Part shown: positions 45,149 to 53,633 of the stretch, in pieces | How the letters are laid out: each line of letters starts with the position of its first letter | Numbering within the stretch: the first letter of the stretch is position 1 | Source of the DNA: CBDCMJ01 sp965224325 | GTDB lineage: Bacteria; Chloroflexota; Dehalococcoidia; Lucifugimonadales; UBA3495 | DNA length: 64,000 bases | NCBI GenBank assembly: GCA_965224325.1 | Contig: CBDCYT010000007.1 | Location: 186,001 to 250,000 of the forward strand | Direction: 5' to 3' | Position numbers and translations under genes: made by a program | The notes under the pieces: model-generated | What the model was told of the DNA's origin: nothing | Database searches by the model: none | Seen by the model: the letters and a program-made list of their open reading frames with translations, nothing else

Positions 45149-47719
45149 CTATTTACCGGGCCAGGCCCCGTTGTCGTGACCTGAGCCGTTGCTGCTTCGC
45201 TGCCCGTTTTGGGAACCATTGCCACTGTTGCCATTAGCGCCGTTGCCACCATCGCCGCTACTGCTGGTGTCTTGGAAGCAAGCTATTGAAGCCACGTAGT
45301 CGTCAGGCTCGCGGTCCCGCCAGATGATGACACCCTGGGTGTCGCGCCCAGTTACCCGGAAGTCTTCCAGCGTGACCCGGATTACCTGGGCCTTGGCTGA
45401 GATGACCAGTATTTCCTGCCCGTCCGCCTCCGACACCACCTGAGCCGCAGCTATCGGGCCCGTCTTTGCGGTTACTTTAAAAGTGTGCACTCCCTGCCCT
45501 CCCCTTGAGTGGCGGGGGTATCTGGACAGGGGGGTGGACTTGCCGTACCCGTGCTGACTGACGATCACCAAGCGGGTATTAGGCAGCACGGCCGCCATGG
45601 CGATCAGCGAGTCCCCATCGAGCAATCGCATGCCTCGGACCCCTCCAGCGGACCTTGACCGGGGTGTCAATTTGTCTATGGCAAACTTGATTGCTTGACC
45701 ATTTTTGGAGACCATGACTACGTCCTTGGCTTCGCCAACTTGACTCACGCTCACCAACTCGTCGTCCGTTTCCAAGTCCATAACCATCAAGCCGCTGGGC
45801 CGTATGTTGGTTAGTTCACCCGTCCGGAGGGCCTTTACCTCGCCCAGGCGCGTAGCCAGGACAAGCAGGTAGTCCTCCTTGGGATTTTGGATACACAGCA
45901 TTGCTTGAATTTGCTCGCCTTTTGCCAGCGGCAAAAGGTTAACCAACGCTACGCCCCGGGTGGTCCTTGATGTGTCGCCCGCAATCCGAAAAGCCCTTAA
46001 CGGGTACACACGGCCCCGGTTACTGAAAAAGAACAGAGTGTCATGGGTATCCAGAACCACAAGGTCCAAGAGGGCATCGTCATCTCGGGTGGTCATGCCC
46101 CTGACTCCTTTGCCTCCCCGGTGCTGAGTCCGGTAGGTCCCGCTGGGCACTCGCTTGATGTAACCACGCTGGCTCAGAGTGATTATCACGTCTCCATGGG
46201 GAATAAACTGCTCGTCGGACTGGTCTTCTATTTCCGCCTGATCAATAACGGTGCGGCGGGCGTCCCCGAAAGACTTTTTAACCTTTCTGGTCTCGGACTT
46301 AACCTCGGCCAATATCTTGGCCGGGTCGGCTAGCAAACCCTCCAACTCGGCGATGGTCTTCAGCAGGTCCTCGTGCTCCTTCTCCAGCCTCTCTCGCTCC
46401 AAGGCTGCCAGACGCCGGAGTTGCATGTCGAGAATCGCTTGGGCCTGAACTTGGCTGAGTTGCAGGCGTTCCATCAAATTGGTGCGGGCTGTCTCCACGT
46501 CCGCGGACCCGCGAATTATGGCGATGACCTCGTCTATGCTGTTCAACGCCAGCAGCAGGCCTTGAACGATATGGTCTCGGTCTTGTGCGCGTTTCAGCAG
46601 ATATTCCGTGCGCCGCCGTAAAACTTCCTGGCGGTGCTCGATAAACAGCTCCAGGGCTCTTTTTAGATTCAGAACCTGGGGTTGGCCGTCCACCAAGGCC
46701 AGCATGATGCTGTTGAAAGAGGTGCGTAGGGCAGTGTGTTTGAACAAGTTGTTCAACACCACGTAAGATTGAGCGTCCCTGCGAAGCTCGATCACAACGC
46801 GCATGCCTCGCCGGTCCGACTCGTCTCGAATGTCCGAGATTCCTTCGACTCGCTTTTCCCGAGCCAATTGGGCGATCTTTTCCACCAGGTGGGCCTTATT
46901 CACTTGGTAGGGCAACTCGGACACAATGATCTGTTCCCTCCCGCCCCTGCCCTCTTCGATTTCAGTCGTGGCCTCCATTACAATGCGGCCGCGCCCCGTC
47001 GTATAGGTGTCCACGATGCCGGCTTTGCCTCGAATGCTGGCGCCGGTGGGGAAGTCGGGGCCGAGTACGAACTTGAGCAAGTGGTCGATGGCGCAGTCGG
47101 GGTGGTCAATCAAGTAGCAGATTGCGTCGCAGATCTCTCCCAAGTTGTGGGGTGGGATGTTGGTGGCCATGCCCACGGCGATACCCGATGCGCCGTTTGC
47201 CAGCATGTTGGGCAGCCTTCCCGGCAATACCGACGGCTCCTCGAGGGAGTCGTCGAAGTTGAGGGTGAAATCCACCGTGTTGAGGTCTATGTCGGCCAGC
47301 AATTCTTCGGCGATGGGCGTCAAGCGCGCTTCAGTGTACCGCATGGCCGCTGCCGGATCGCCGTCCACGCTCCCGTAGTTACCCTGTCCGTTGACCAGGG
47401 GGTATCGCATGGAAAAAGTTTGGGCCATGCGAACCTGCGCGTCGTAGATAGCGCTGTCCCCATGGGGATGGAATTTCCCCATCACGTCTCCCACGATGCG
47501 GGCGCTCTTTTTGTAGGAGGTGTTGGCGCGCAGACCCATGTCGTGCATGGTGTAGAGGATGCGCCGCTGGACCGGCTTCAGGCCGTCCCTCACGTCGGGG
47601 AGCGCCCTGGACACAATTACGCTCATGGCGTAGCTCAAGTAGGACGAGCGCATCTCCTCCTCTATGCGCACCGGCTGGTTTTGCTCGGCAGGCGCTGGAG
47701 GAGGTGTGGTAGTTACCAT
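45149..47719 (-). CDS. gyrA: DNA gyrase subunit A
   Basis: Catalytic breakage-reunion subunit of gyrase, 856 residues. The quinolone-determining region is HPHGDSAIYD (~80), with the sensitive-type Ser and Asp. The active-site Tyr is in AAAMRYTEARL (~120). The coiled tower domain has RLQLSQVQAQAILDMQLRRL (~440). The C-terminal pinwheel contains a GyrA-box variant QHRGGKG (usual QRRGGKG), which supports true gyrase rather than topoisomerase IV. The last 40 residues are a Gly/Asn/Ser-rich tail (GNGANGNSGNGSQNG). The ATG follows AAGGAGC. gyrB is not in the window. A tandem 13-bp repeat sits in its upstream region. Confidence 0.97.
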   Translation of the reverse strand: MVTTTPPPAPAEQNQPVRIEEEMRSSYLSYAMSVIVSRALPDVRDGLKPVQRRILYTMHDMGLRANTSYKKSARIVGDVMGKFHPHGDSAIYDAQVRMAQTFSMRYPLVNGQGNYGSVDGDPAAAMRYTEARLTPIAEELLADIDLNTVDFTLNFDDSLEEPSVLPGRLPNMLANGASGIAVGMATNIPPHNLGEICDAICYLIDHPDCAIDHLLKFVLGPDFPTGASIRGKAGIVDTYTTGRGRIVMEATTEIEEGRGGREQIIVSELPYQVNKAHLVEKIAQLAREKRVEGISDIRDESDRRGMRVVIELRRDAQSYVVLNNLFKHTALRTSFNSIMLALVDGQPQVLNLKRALELFIEHRQEVLRRRTEYLLKRAQDRDHIVQGLLLALNSIDEVIAIIRGSADVETARTNLMERLQLSQVQAQAILDMQLRRLAALERERLEKEHEDLLKTIAELEGLLADPAKILAEVKSETRKVKKSFGDARRTVIDQAEIEDQSDEQFIPHGDVIITLSQRGYIKRVPSGTYRTQHRGGKGVRGMTTRDDDALLDLVVLDTHDTLFFFSNRGRVYPLRAFRIAGDTSRTTRGVALVNLLPLAKGEQIQAMLCIQNPKEDYLLVLATRLGEVKALRTGELTNIRPSGLMVMDLETDDELVSVSQVGEAKDVVMVSKNGQAIKFAIDKLTPRSRSAGGVRGMRLLDGDSLIAMAAVLPNTRLVIVSQHGYGKSTPLSRYPRHSRGGQGVHTFKVTAKTGPIAAAQVVSEADGQEILVISAKAQVIRVTLEDFRVTGRDTQGVIIWRDREPDDYVASIACFQDTSSSGDGGNGANGNSGNGSQNGQRSSNGSGHDNGAWPGK

Positions 47720-47770
47720 TGCTGCTTGCTCCTTAAGATAGTTATCGGCTGGCCTGTTTTAGCGTAGCCC

Positions 47771-47796
47771 CGCGTGTTATCAACGCGTGTTATCAA
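47771..47796 (-). promoter_or_regulatory. Tandem 13-bp repeat upstream of gyrA
   Basis: CGCGTGTTATCAA occurs twice head to tail without a spacer, 52-77 bases before the gyrA start. Read on the gyrA strand each copy begins TTGATAACACG, so one TTGATA could be a -35 box. A binding site for a regulator is also possible. Confidence 0.4.
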
Positions 47797-47983
47797 CCGT
47801 AGAGGGGTGTTAACATGCCGGTTAAGTAGTTCACTGGCCCAAGCTGCCTGTGCATATGCGGCAAAGACGGGAATCTGACGTTCAAAAGCCCATCCCAAGT
47901 CCGCTTCCGAATCCAGGGATAACTTTGACGACATGGGGGTACGCGGACAGCGATGCCGCGACGGGAGTAGAGGAGTTGCCTTT

Positions 47984-48724
47984 TCAGTCCCCGGCCGGTT
48001 GGGACTCGCCGGAAGGAGCTCTTTGAGTCTCGGCGTATTTCGCGGCCCGATCTCCGAAAGCAGCGAACACGTTGGCGAAGATCCGGGGTACTTCGTCCTG
48101 CCGTTCCGGATGACACTGTAGTCCGATGACCCAGTTATGCTCCGGACTTTCCAACCCCTCAATGAGCCCATCCTCCACCCCGTACGCGGATGACATCAAT
48201 CTGGGAGACCGTTGTGCCTCGTGCAGGCCTTGGTGGTGCCGGCTATTGAGTCGAAAGAACCCGGCCATCCCAATGATGGCCGCCGTTTTAGACCCGGGCG
48301 CCAAGTACACCAGATGGGTTTTTGAGACCCACCGTCCTTCTATTTGCTCCGTGCGGTGCCCAGCAAGGTCCTGAATTAGCTGGCCGCCAAAAGCCACATT
48401 CAGCAGCTGCATTCCCCGGCAAATGGCCAGCACCGGCATGTCGCGGTCCAAGGCGTAGGCCAAGAGCCGCAGTTCCAAGTCATCCAGCGGGCGGCAGGTT
48501 TCTGAGCCGGCTGAAGGGTCTCGTAGGGCTCCATAAAGGGCCGGGTCGACGTCGGGGCCGCCGGTTAGCAAGTACCCCCCAACTCCCTCCATCAGCGCTT
48601 CCGCCGACTTGGATCCGGCGTGTTGCGGGAGCAGGAGACGGGCCTCCAGACCTGGGCCCTCAATGGCTTCCATGTAACGCCGAGCGTTTCGAGAATCGAC
48701 CGAGGTTACAGCCACGGTAGTCAT
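47984..48724 (-). CDS. Class-C26 gamma-glutamyl hydrolase (PuuD-like)
   Basis: A 246-residue glutamine-amidotransferase-fold peptidase. PuuD relatives release GABA from gamma-glutamyl-GABA in putrescine breakdown, but specificity cannot be read here. The nucleophile Cys is in LAICRGMQLLNVAFGG (~97), the catalytic His-Glu in IGLQCHPERQDE (~204), and the family motifs YLLTGGPDVDPALYG (~51) and LNSRHHQGL (~157) are intact. A strong -10 box lies so close to the ATG that the mRNA may be leaderless. Confidence 0.92.
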   Translation of the reverse strand: MTTVAVTSVDSRNARRYMEAIEGPGLEARLLLPQHAGSKSAEALMEGVGGYLLTGGPDVDPALYGALRDPSAGSETCRPLDDLELRLLAYALDRDMPVLAICRGMQLLNVAFGGQLIQDLAGHRTEQIEGRWVSKTHLVYLAPGSKTAAIIGMAGFFRLNSRHHQGLHEAQRSPRLMSSAYGVEDGLIEGLESPEHNWVIGLQCHPERQDEVPRIFANVFAAFGDRAAKYAETQRAPSGESQPAGD

Positions 48725-48734
48725 ACTACAGAGT

Positions 48735-48740
48735 ATTATA
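48735..48740 (-). promoter_or_regulatory. -10 box just upstream of the C26 hydrolase gene
   Basis: TATAAT on the minus strand ends 10 bases before the ATG at 48724. With normal spacing, transcription would start within a few bases of the start codon, giving a leaderless or nearly leaderless message. No strong -35 box or ribosome-binding site is seen. Confidence 0.4.
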
Positions 48741-48948
48741 CCTCATATGGTGTGGGAATTACATCCAATCGCGTGTTATGAGCCGCCTGGAAGGGTGGCA
48801 AAATCGCGAGCTCCACGTTGCCTACGGCATGAAATTTTGATAACCTAGGATTGGCTGCACCGCGTTTGGTCGCGGGGAGAAGCCTACGAGATCCCGCAGA
48901 TATGCCAGTCCGATTCGCTAACATAAAAACATCAATGAGAATTGCGCA

Positions 48949-50076
48949 ATGAAGGAAGTTATTCAAGGCGCCATGGACCTCCTGAAAGAGGGAAAGCCCT
49001 GTGTCCTGGCCACCGTGGTACGCACCAAGGGATCGACTCCGCAGAAGGCGGGGGCGATGCTTTTAGTACGCGACGACGGGAGTGGCATGGGCACTCTGGG
49101 CGGGGGCTGCGTTGAGGGGGACATCTGGTTCGCCGCAAAGGAAATTTTGCGCCGTGGGGGAGGTCCGGAGTTCAAGGACTATTTCTTGAACGAAGACGTG
49201 GCCGCGCGGGATGGCCTGGTCTGCGGCGGCACCATGTACTTTTACTTGGATCCGGTGAAGGATGCGCCTGAGTTTTTGTCCATGGTGTCCGAAATTGCCA
49301 GCGCCTACGAGGGGGGCGATCCTGTGAGCCTGGCCACCGTGGTCAACACGCCTGAGGGCGCCTCCAATTTGGGAGCTAAGCTGCTGCTGCGCTCTAACGG
49401 TTCAGTAAGCGGCTCTCTTGGGGACCCTCTACTGGATGCCCAGGCAATTGAGATTGGGCGGCGCGTGGCCGACTTGGGCAGCTCGGATTCTTTGATCACC
49501 AATGACGGCGTCGAGCTGTTCGTGGAAGGCTTCACTACTCCGCCGACCCTGGTGATGGTAGGCGGCGGCCACGTGGGCAAAACCACGGCCGACTTAGCCT
49601 ACAGGCTGGGGTACCGGGTGATCGTGGCCGACGACCGTCCCGAATTCGCCAACGCTGAACGGTTTCCCTACGCTGAGCAAATCGTGGTGGCGCCCTACGA
49701 GAGATGGTCTAGTGAAGTCTCTCTCAACGTTAATAGTTACGTGGTGGTGGCCACCAGAGGACACCGTTTCGACGACATGGCGCTGGAGTCAGCCCTCGCC
49801 ACGCCCTCCTGCTATATTGGCTTGCTGGGCAGCCGGCGCAAGACCCTGATGATTTACCAGCGCTTGGCCAGCCAGGGCGTCCCAGTGGAGCGTCTGAAGC
49901 AGGTCCACTCGCCCATAGGTCTGGACATAGGCGCCTTGACACCGGATGAGCTGGCGGTCAGCATCATGGCGGAGGTCATAATGGCCCGGAGAGGCGGGGC
50001 AGGAAGCCCTATGCAAATGAGCGATTGGTACGTGGACCGGGCGGCCCACATATCTCAGCGCATGGTTAACGTTTAG
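48949..50076 (+). CDS. xdhC: XdhC/CoxI-family molybdenum hydroxylase maturation protein
   Basis: Binds molybdopterin and helps sulfurate and insert the cofactor into xanthine-dehydrogenase-type enzymes. 375 residues. The N-terminal XdhC domain has LATVVRTKGSTPQKAGAMLL (~20) and GTLGGGCVEGDIW (~49), with the conserved Cys. The C-terminal Rossmann domain has LVMVGGGHVGKTTADLAYRL (~204), ADDRPEFANAERFP (~227) and YIGLLGSRRK (~285), then HSPIGLDIGALTPDELAVSI (~324). The C-terminus follows the family. mocA starts 31 nt downstream, giving an xdhC-mocA unit that presumably serves hydroxylases such as the one at the left edge. Confidence 0.94.
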   Translation: MKEVIQGAMDLLKEGKPCVLATVVRTKGSTPQKAGAMLLVRDDGSGMGTLGGGCVEGDIWFAAKEILRRGGGPEFKDYFLNEDVAARDGLVCGGTMYFYLDPVKDAPEFLSMVSEIASAYEGGDPVSLATVVNTPEGASNLGAKLLLRSNGSVSGSLGDPLLDAQAIEIGRRVADLGSSDSLITNDGVELFVEGFTTPPTLVMVGGGHVGKTTADLAYRLGYRVIVADDRPEFANAERFPYAEQIVVAPYERWSSEVSLNVNSYVVVATRGHRFDDMALESALATPSCYIGLLGSRRKTLMIYQRLASQGVPVERLKQVHSPIGLDIGALTPDELAVSIMAEVIMARRGGAGSPMQMSDWYVDRAAHISQRMVNV

Positions 50077-50106
50077 CTGAACCTCCAGCCCGGTTGGGCC
50101 GCAATC

Positions 50107-50706
50107 ATGGCGGACACTGTTGCAATGCTGCTGGCAGCCGGGGAGTCCCGGCGCATGGGACGCCCCAAAGCCTTGCTACCCTGGCGGGGCACGACTCTGC
50201 TGGCCCACCAACTTGACGCCCTCCTAGCCGGGGGAGCGGACAGAGTCGTGGTGGTGCTAGGGCACCGCCCACAGGACCTCCAGCCCTTTGTCCAAGAGCG
50301 GAGCCGCGTCACCGGGGTTATTAATCCAGCCTACGCCCAAGGCAAGACCACCTCGATCAAAGCCGGCTTGGGCGCTCTGGGCTCTCCGGAGCCGGGAACC
50401 ATCCTCCTGCTTAACGTAGACCAACCCCGCAGCCCCGACACCATCCGCCTACTTCTGCGACACCACGTTGAGTCTAAGGGGCTGATAACCATCCCCACTT
50501 ACGGCGGAAAGGGAGGCCATCCCATTGCCGTAGACTCAGCGCTGCTGCCTGAGTTGCAAGGCATTAGTGAGGAAACGCTGGGCATAAAATCCGTGGTGCG
50601 GGCCCATCAGGACGCCACTTTCCGCGTAGAGATGGCAATCGCAGAAGTGTTGTTGGACCTCAACACACCAGAGGAGTATGAGGAGGCCCTGCACTCCGGG
50701 AGTTGA
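50107..50706 (+). CDS. mocA: Molybdenum cofactor nucleotidyltransferase (MocA-like)
   Basis: A 199-residue NTP transferase that adds CMP (or GMP) to molybdopterin, needed by xanthine-dehydrogenase-family enzymes. The signature LLAAGESRRMGRPKALLPW (~9) is complete. DRVVVVLGHRP (~45), INPAYAQGKTTSIKAGLGAL (~76), ILLLNVDQPR (~99) with the metal-ligand Asp, and TYGGKGGHPIAVD (~137) follow. It forms a unit with xdhC. CTP versus GTP use cannot be read directly; CTP is usual for this context. Confidence 0.92.
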   Translation: MADTVAMLLAAGESRRMGRPKALLPWRGTTLLAHQLDALLAGGADRVVVVLGHRPQDLQPFVQERSRVTGVINPAYAQGKTTSIKAGLGALGSPEPGTILLLNVDQPRSPDTIRLLLRHHVESKGLITIPTYGGKGGHPIAVDSALLPELQGISEETLGIKSVVRAHQDATFRVEMAIAEVLLDLNTPEEYEEALHSGS

Positions 50707-50780
50707 TTGGGGAGTTAACTCGGGAGTGATACCCCGGAAAGACATCGCTTGGGCGTACAACGCCCAAAGGAGGCCAAGGT

Positions 50781-51728
50781 TTGCTGGTCTTGGTTACCGG
50801 GGCTACGGGGTTTCTGGGACGCCGCGTGGTGCCGGAACTCCATGAACGTCACCATGACGTCCGCTGTTTAGTACACACCCCGGGCCGGGAGCGAGTGTTC
50901 TCACCCAGGTCCGTGGACGTTCGCTATGGGAGCGTGATGGAACCACAGTCGTTGGCCAGCGCATTCCAAGACGTGGAAGCGGTGATCCACCTGGCTGCCA
51001 TCTTCCGCCGGCGAAAAGGGCTGACCTACGACCGGATCAACCGTCAGGGTGTGGACAACGTAGTTGCCGCGGCTAAACAAGCCAAGGTCAAACAGTTCGT
51101 CCAGGTCAGTGCCATTGGCGCCGCGGATAATAGCTCTTACCCCTATCTGCATAGTAAATGGCAGGGCGAGCAGGAGGTGGCCCGCAGCGAGTTGCCCCAC
51201 ACCATTATTCGGTCTTCCGTCATGTTTGGGGCCGGAGACGAATTCCTAAACGTTATCGCCGCCATGATAAGGGTGGCGCCCCTTGTGCCGGTGGTCGGGT
51301 CCGGTAGGAACAGGCTACAACCCGTGGCGGTGGAAGACATGGCCCGATGCGCGGCTCAAGCGGTTGACCGGATAGACTTGAAAGGAAAGACCGTCGAGGT
51401 GGGTGGGCCTCAACAGCTCAGCTATAACGAGATAGTAGCGATCGTGGCCCGCACTCTGGGCAAGCGGGTCCTGAGGTTCCCCGTCCCGGTCTGGCTCATG
51501 TATGTGGCGGCTATCGCCATGCAGGTGCTGCCCCGCCCGCCCGTTACCACGGACCAACTCCGGCTGCTGCCCATCCGAAACGTGGCCGAGCCGGATGCAG
51601 TTGAGAAAACCTTTGGCTTTACTCCGCGGATGCTGGAGGGTAACATTGACTACGTCCGGTCAGTGAGGTTACTGGACGGAATCGACATCCTTACCGGGTC
51701 AATGCCTCGCCATATCCGGGACCACTGA
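50781..51728 (+). CDS. NDUFA9-like atypical SDR (NAD(P)-dependent epimerase fold)
   Basis: A 315-residue extended/atypical SDR similar to the complex I accessory subunit NDUFA9 and sugar-epimerase-like proteins. The cofactor motif is LVTGATGFLGRRVVPEL (~4). AVIHLAAIFRRRKG (~70), FVQVSAIGAADNSSYPYLHS (~108, with a Tyr near the active-site position), SKWQGEQEV, and LQPVAVEDMARCAAQAVD (~179) follow. Near residue 230 a hydrophobic stretch (VPVWLMYVAAIAMQVLP) may touch the membrane. The TTG start follows AAAGGAGG. Precise reaction unknown. Confidence 0.87.
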   Translation: MLVLVTGATGFLGRRVVPELHERHHDVRCLVHTPGRERVFSPRSVDVRYGSVMEPQSLASAFQDVEAVIHLAAIFRRRKGLTYDRINRQGVDNVVAAAKQAKVKQFVQVSAIGAADNSSYPYLHSKWQGEQEVARSELPHTIIRSSVMFGAGDEFLNVIAAMIRVAPLVPVVGSGRNRLQPVAVEDMARCAAQAVDRIDLKGKTVEVGGPQQLSYNEIVAIVARTLGKRVLRFPVPVWLMYVAAIAMQVLPRPPVTTDQLRLLPIRNVAEPDAVEKTFGFTPRMLEGNIDYVRSVRLLDGIDILTGSMPRHIRDH

Positions 51729-51875
51729 ACCGGGTCTTCAACCTTACCCATTAGGCGCGCCCTAAAGCCCAGCGCCAGTGGCGATTGGCCTCGATGATTC
51801 CCCTTAGCGCCGGGCCGGGGCGTTTAACCGAGCAGCCCCTTGGGTTGTGCGCCAACTCCGGAGAAACAATCTCAC

Positions 51876-53288
51876 GTGGAGCCGTCCCCGTTGGAATACC
51901 AAGCATCGATTGACCGCTTGCTTACCCTGGTCGACCATGAGCGGGCTGCGTTTGCGCCGGCGGACCGGCCGGGCCCTCGGCAAAAGCGAATCTTCGATCT
52001 TACGCGGATGGAAGCACTGCTGGAGCGGCTGGGCAACCCGCAAGATAAGGCCAGAACCGTCCACGTCGCCGGGACCAAGGGAAAGGGCAGCACGGCGGCC
52101 CTCTGCGATTCCGTATTGCGCGCTGCGGGATTTCATACCGGCTTTTACTCTTCACCTCACCTGCACAGCTTTCGGGAAAGAATCCGCCTCGATTCCGTCC
52201 CCATAACCGAAGAACGCTTTGGAGCCTTGGTGGAAGAGGTGTGGCCCGACCATCAAGCGGTCACGGACCACGCAGGGTTGGGACCGGTTACCCTCTTTGA
52301 ATTCATGACCGCGATGGGATTCCAATGTTTTGCTGGCGCGGGAGCCGATTTTCAAACCATTGAAGTGGGACTGGGTGGGCGGTTGGACGCAACCAACATC
52401 TTAGACCAGGCGCTGTGCGTGATAACCTCCATTAGCCTGGACCACACAGCCATCCTAGGGAACACCCGGGCCCAGATCGCAAAGGAGAAAGCCGGCATAA
52501 TCAAGCCCGGCTGCTCTGTGGTGGCCGCTCCGCAATCTCCGGACGCACTAGCGGTAATCCGGGAAGTCTGCGGGCGGATGGGGGTTCGCCCCGTATTGGT
52601 GGGCAAGGACGTCACATGGGAGGCGGGAGACAGAGGCCCCGATAGCCAAGACCTTCTAGTGAGGGGCAGATTGGGAGAGTATTTGCTCACTATCCCGTTG
52701 CTGGGAGCCCATCAATTGGAAAATGCGGCCACGGCGTTGGCCGCCCTTGAGGTTCTGGGGGAGCAAGGCTGCCGGATATCGGACGACGCGTTGGCTCACG
52801 GCTTCGCTGAAGTCTCTTGGCCTTGCCGGATGGAAGTGCTTTCCCGGTCACCCTTGGTAATGGCGGACGCAGCCCACAACGAGTACTCCATGGAAACGTT
52901 GCTGGGTTCCTTGCGTCAATATCTGGACTTTCGTAAGTTGATGGTGGTGGTGGGCTTTTCCCGGGACAAAAACGTCGACGCGATGGCCCGTTGCCTGGCC
53001 CGTGCGGACCCGGTGGTGTTCGCCACCTCTTCACGCCACCCGCGGTCGCTGCCCCCTAACGACGTTGCCGCCCTTTTTGCCGGCGGTGGCGTGCCTGCAC
53101 GGGAATGCGCCAGCCCCGCCGAAGCGCTGGCTGAGGCCCTTGACGCCGCCGGTGAAGCCGATTTGGTCCTGGCCACGGGTTCGTTGTTCGTGGCCGCGGA
53201 GGTCAGGGAATCTATGCTGGGCATAAAGCCGGAGATATACCCCGAAATGCTGCCCCAGGACCCATCGGCCTCCCAGATGGGCAGGTAG
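51876..53288 (+). CDS. folC: Folylpolyglutamate synthase / dihydrofolate synthase
   Basis: Mur-ligase-family enzyme adding Glu to dihydropteroate and folates. About 470 residues from the GTG at 51876 (after GGAGAAA); a TTG at 51840 would add 12 residues. Features: VHVAGTKGKGSTAALCDSVL (~62, ATP-binding loop), FYSSPHLHSFRERIR (~88), VEVGLGGRLDATN-like VGLGGRLDATN (~165), SISLDHTAILGNTRAQIAKE (~184), KAGIIKPG with the carbamylated Lys region, LLGAHQLENAATALAALE and VVGFSRDKNVDAM (~345). The C-terminal glutamate-ligase domain is complete. Confidence 0.95.
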   Translation: MEPSPLEYQASIDRLLTLVDHERAAFAPADRPGPRQKRIFDLTRMEALLERLGNPQDKARTVHVAGTKGKGSTAALCDSVLRAAGFHTGFYSSPHLHSFRERIRLDSVPITEERFGALVEEVWPDHQAVTDHAGLGPVTLFEFMTAMGFQCFAGAGADFQTIEVGLGGRLDATNILDQALCVITSISLDHTAILGNTRAQIAKEKAGIIKPGCSVVAAPQSPDALAVIREVCGRMGVRPVLVGKDVTWEAGDRGPDSQDLLVRGRLGEYLLTIPLLGAHQLENAATALAALEVLGEQGCRISDDALAHGFAEVSWPCRMEVLSRSPLVMADAAHNEYSMETLLGSLRQYLDFRKLMVVVGFSRDKNVDAMARCLARADPVVFATSSRHPRSLPPNDVAALFAGGGVPARECASPAEALAEALDAAGEADLVLATGSLFVAAEVRESMLGIKPEIYPEMLPQDPSASQMGR

Positions 53289-53290
53289 GC

Positions 53291-53399
53291 GGGGCAATCG
53301 CATCTTAGTCGAATCAGATTTGCGGACGCTCCCATTCTCGCATTCTCTTCGCGGGAATGACGGATGAGGGGACCTCCAGACTTTAATACGCGATTGCCC
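53291..53399. repeat. MITE-like repeat, family D (copy 2)
   Basis: Opens GGGGCAATCGC and closes GCGATTGCCC (10-bp perfect inverted ends). It is inverted relative to 1168-1275 and similar to it along its whole length. It lies directly after folC. Confidence 0.75.
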
Positions 53400-53633
53400 T
53401 GGGGAGGTAGGACTGTGAATGACGACCCAACCGGCGGCGTGATTTTTGCCGCCATCATAAGATGCCGAGAGGCTTACCTGAAGTCGGTCCCGCCAGGGAT
53501 TTGGGTCGAGAAACTTCAACCGGTCCAGTCCATGGCCAACTTGACCGTTCATTATCCCTTGACCTGAGGGCGAGTTTGACAGACCTTTAGGCGGGGTGCG
53601 GCGAATCAGCATCAGGGTTCAGGAGAGTGCGGC
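53400..53633. other. Intergenic region upstream of fabF
   Basis: No gene. A perfect TTGACA occurs at 53576-53581 but without a well-placed -10 box. AGGAGA serves the fabF GTG start. Confidence 0.35.

Noticed and set aside
46736..47767. A 343-codon plus-strand frame opposite gyrA
   Set aside because: It is the antisense shadow of gyrA, whose protein is conserved throughout.
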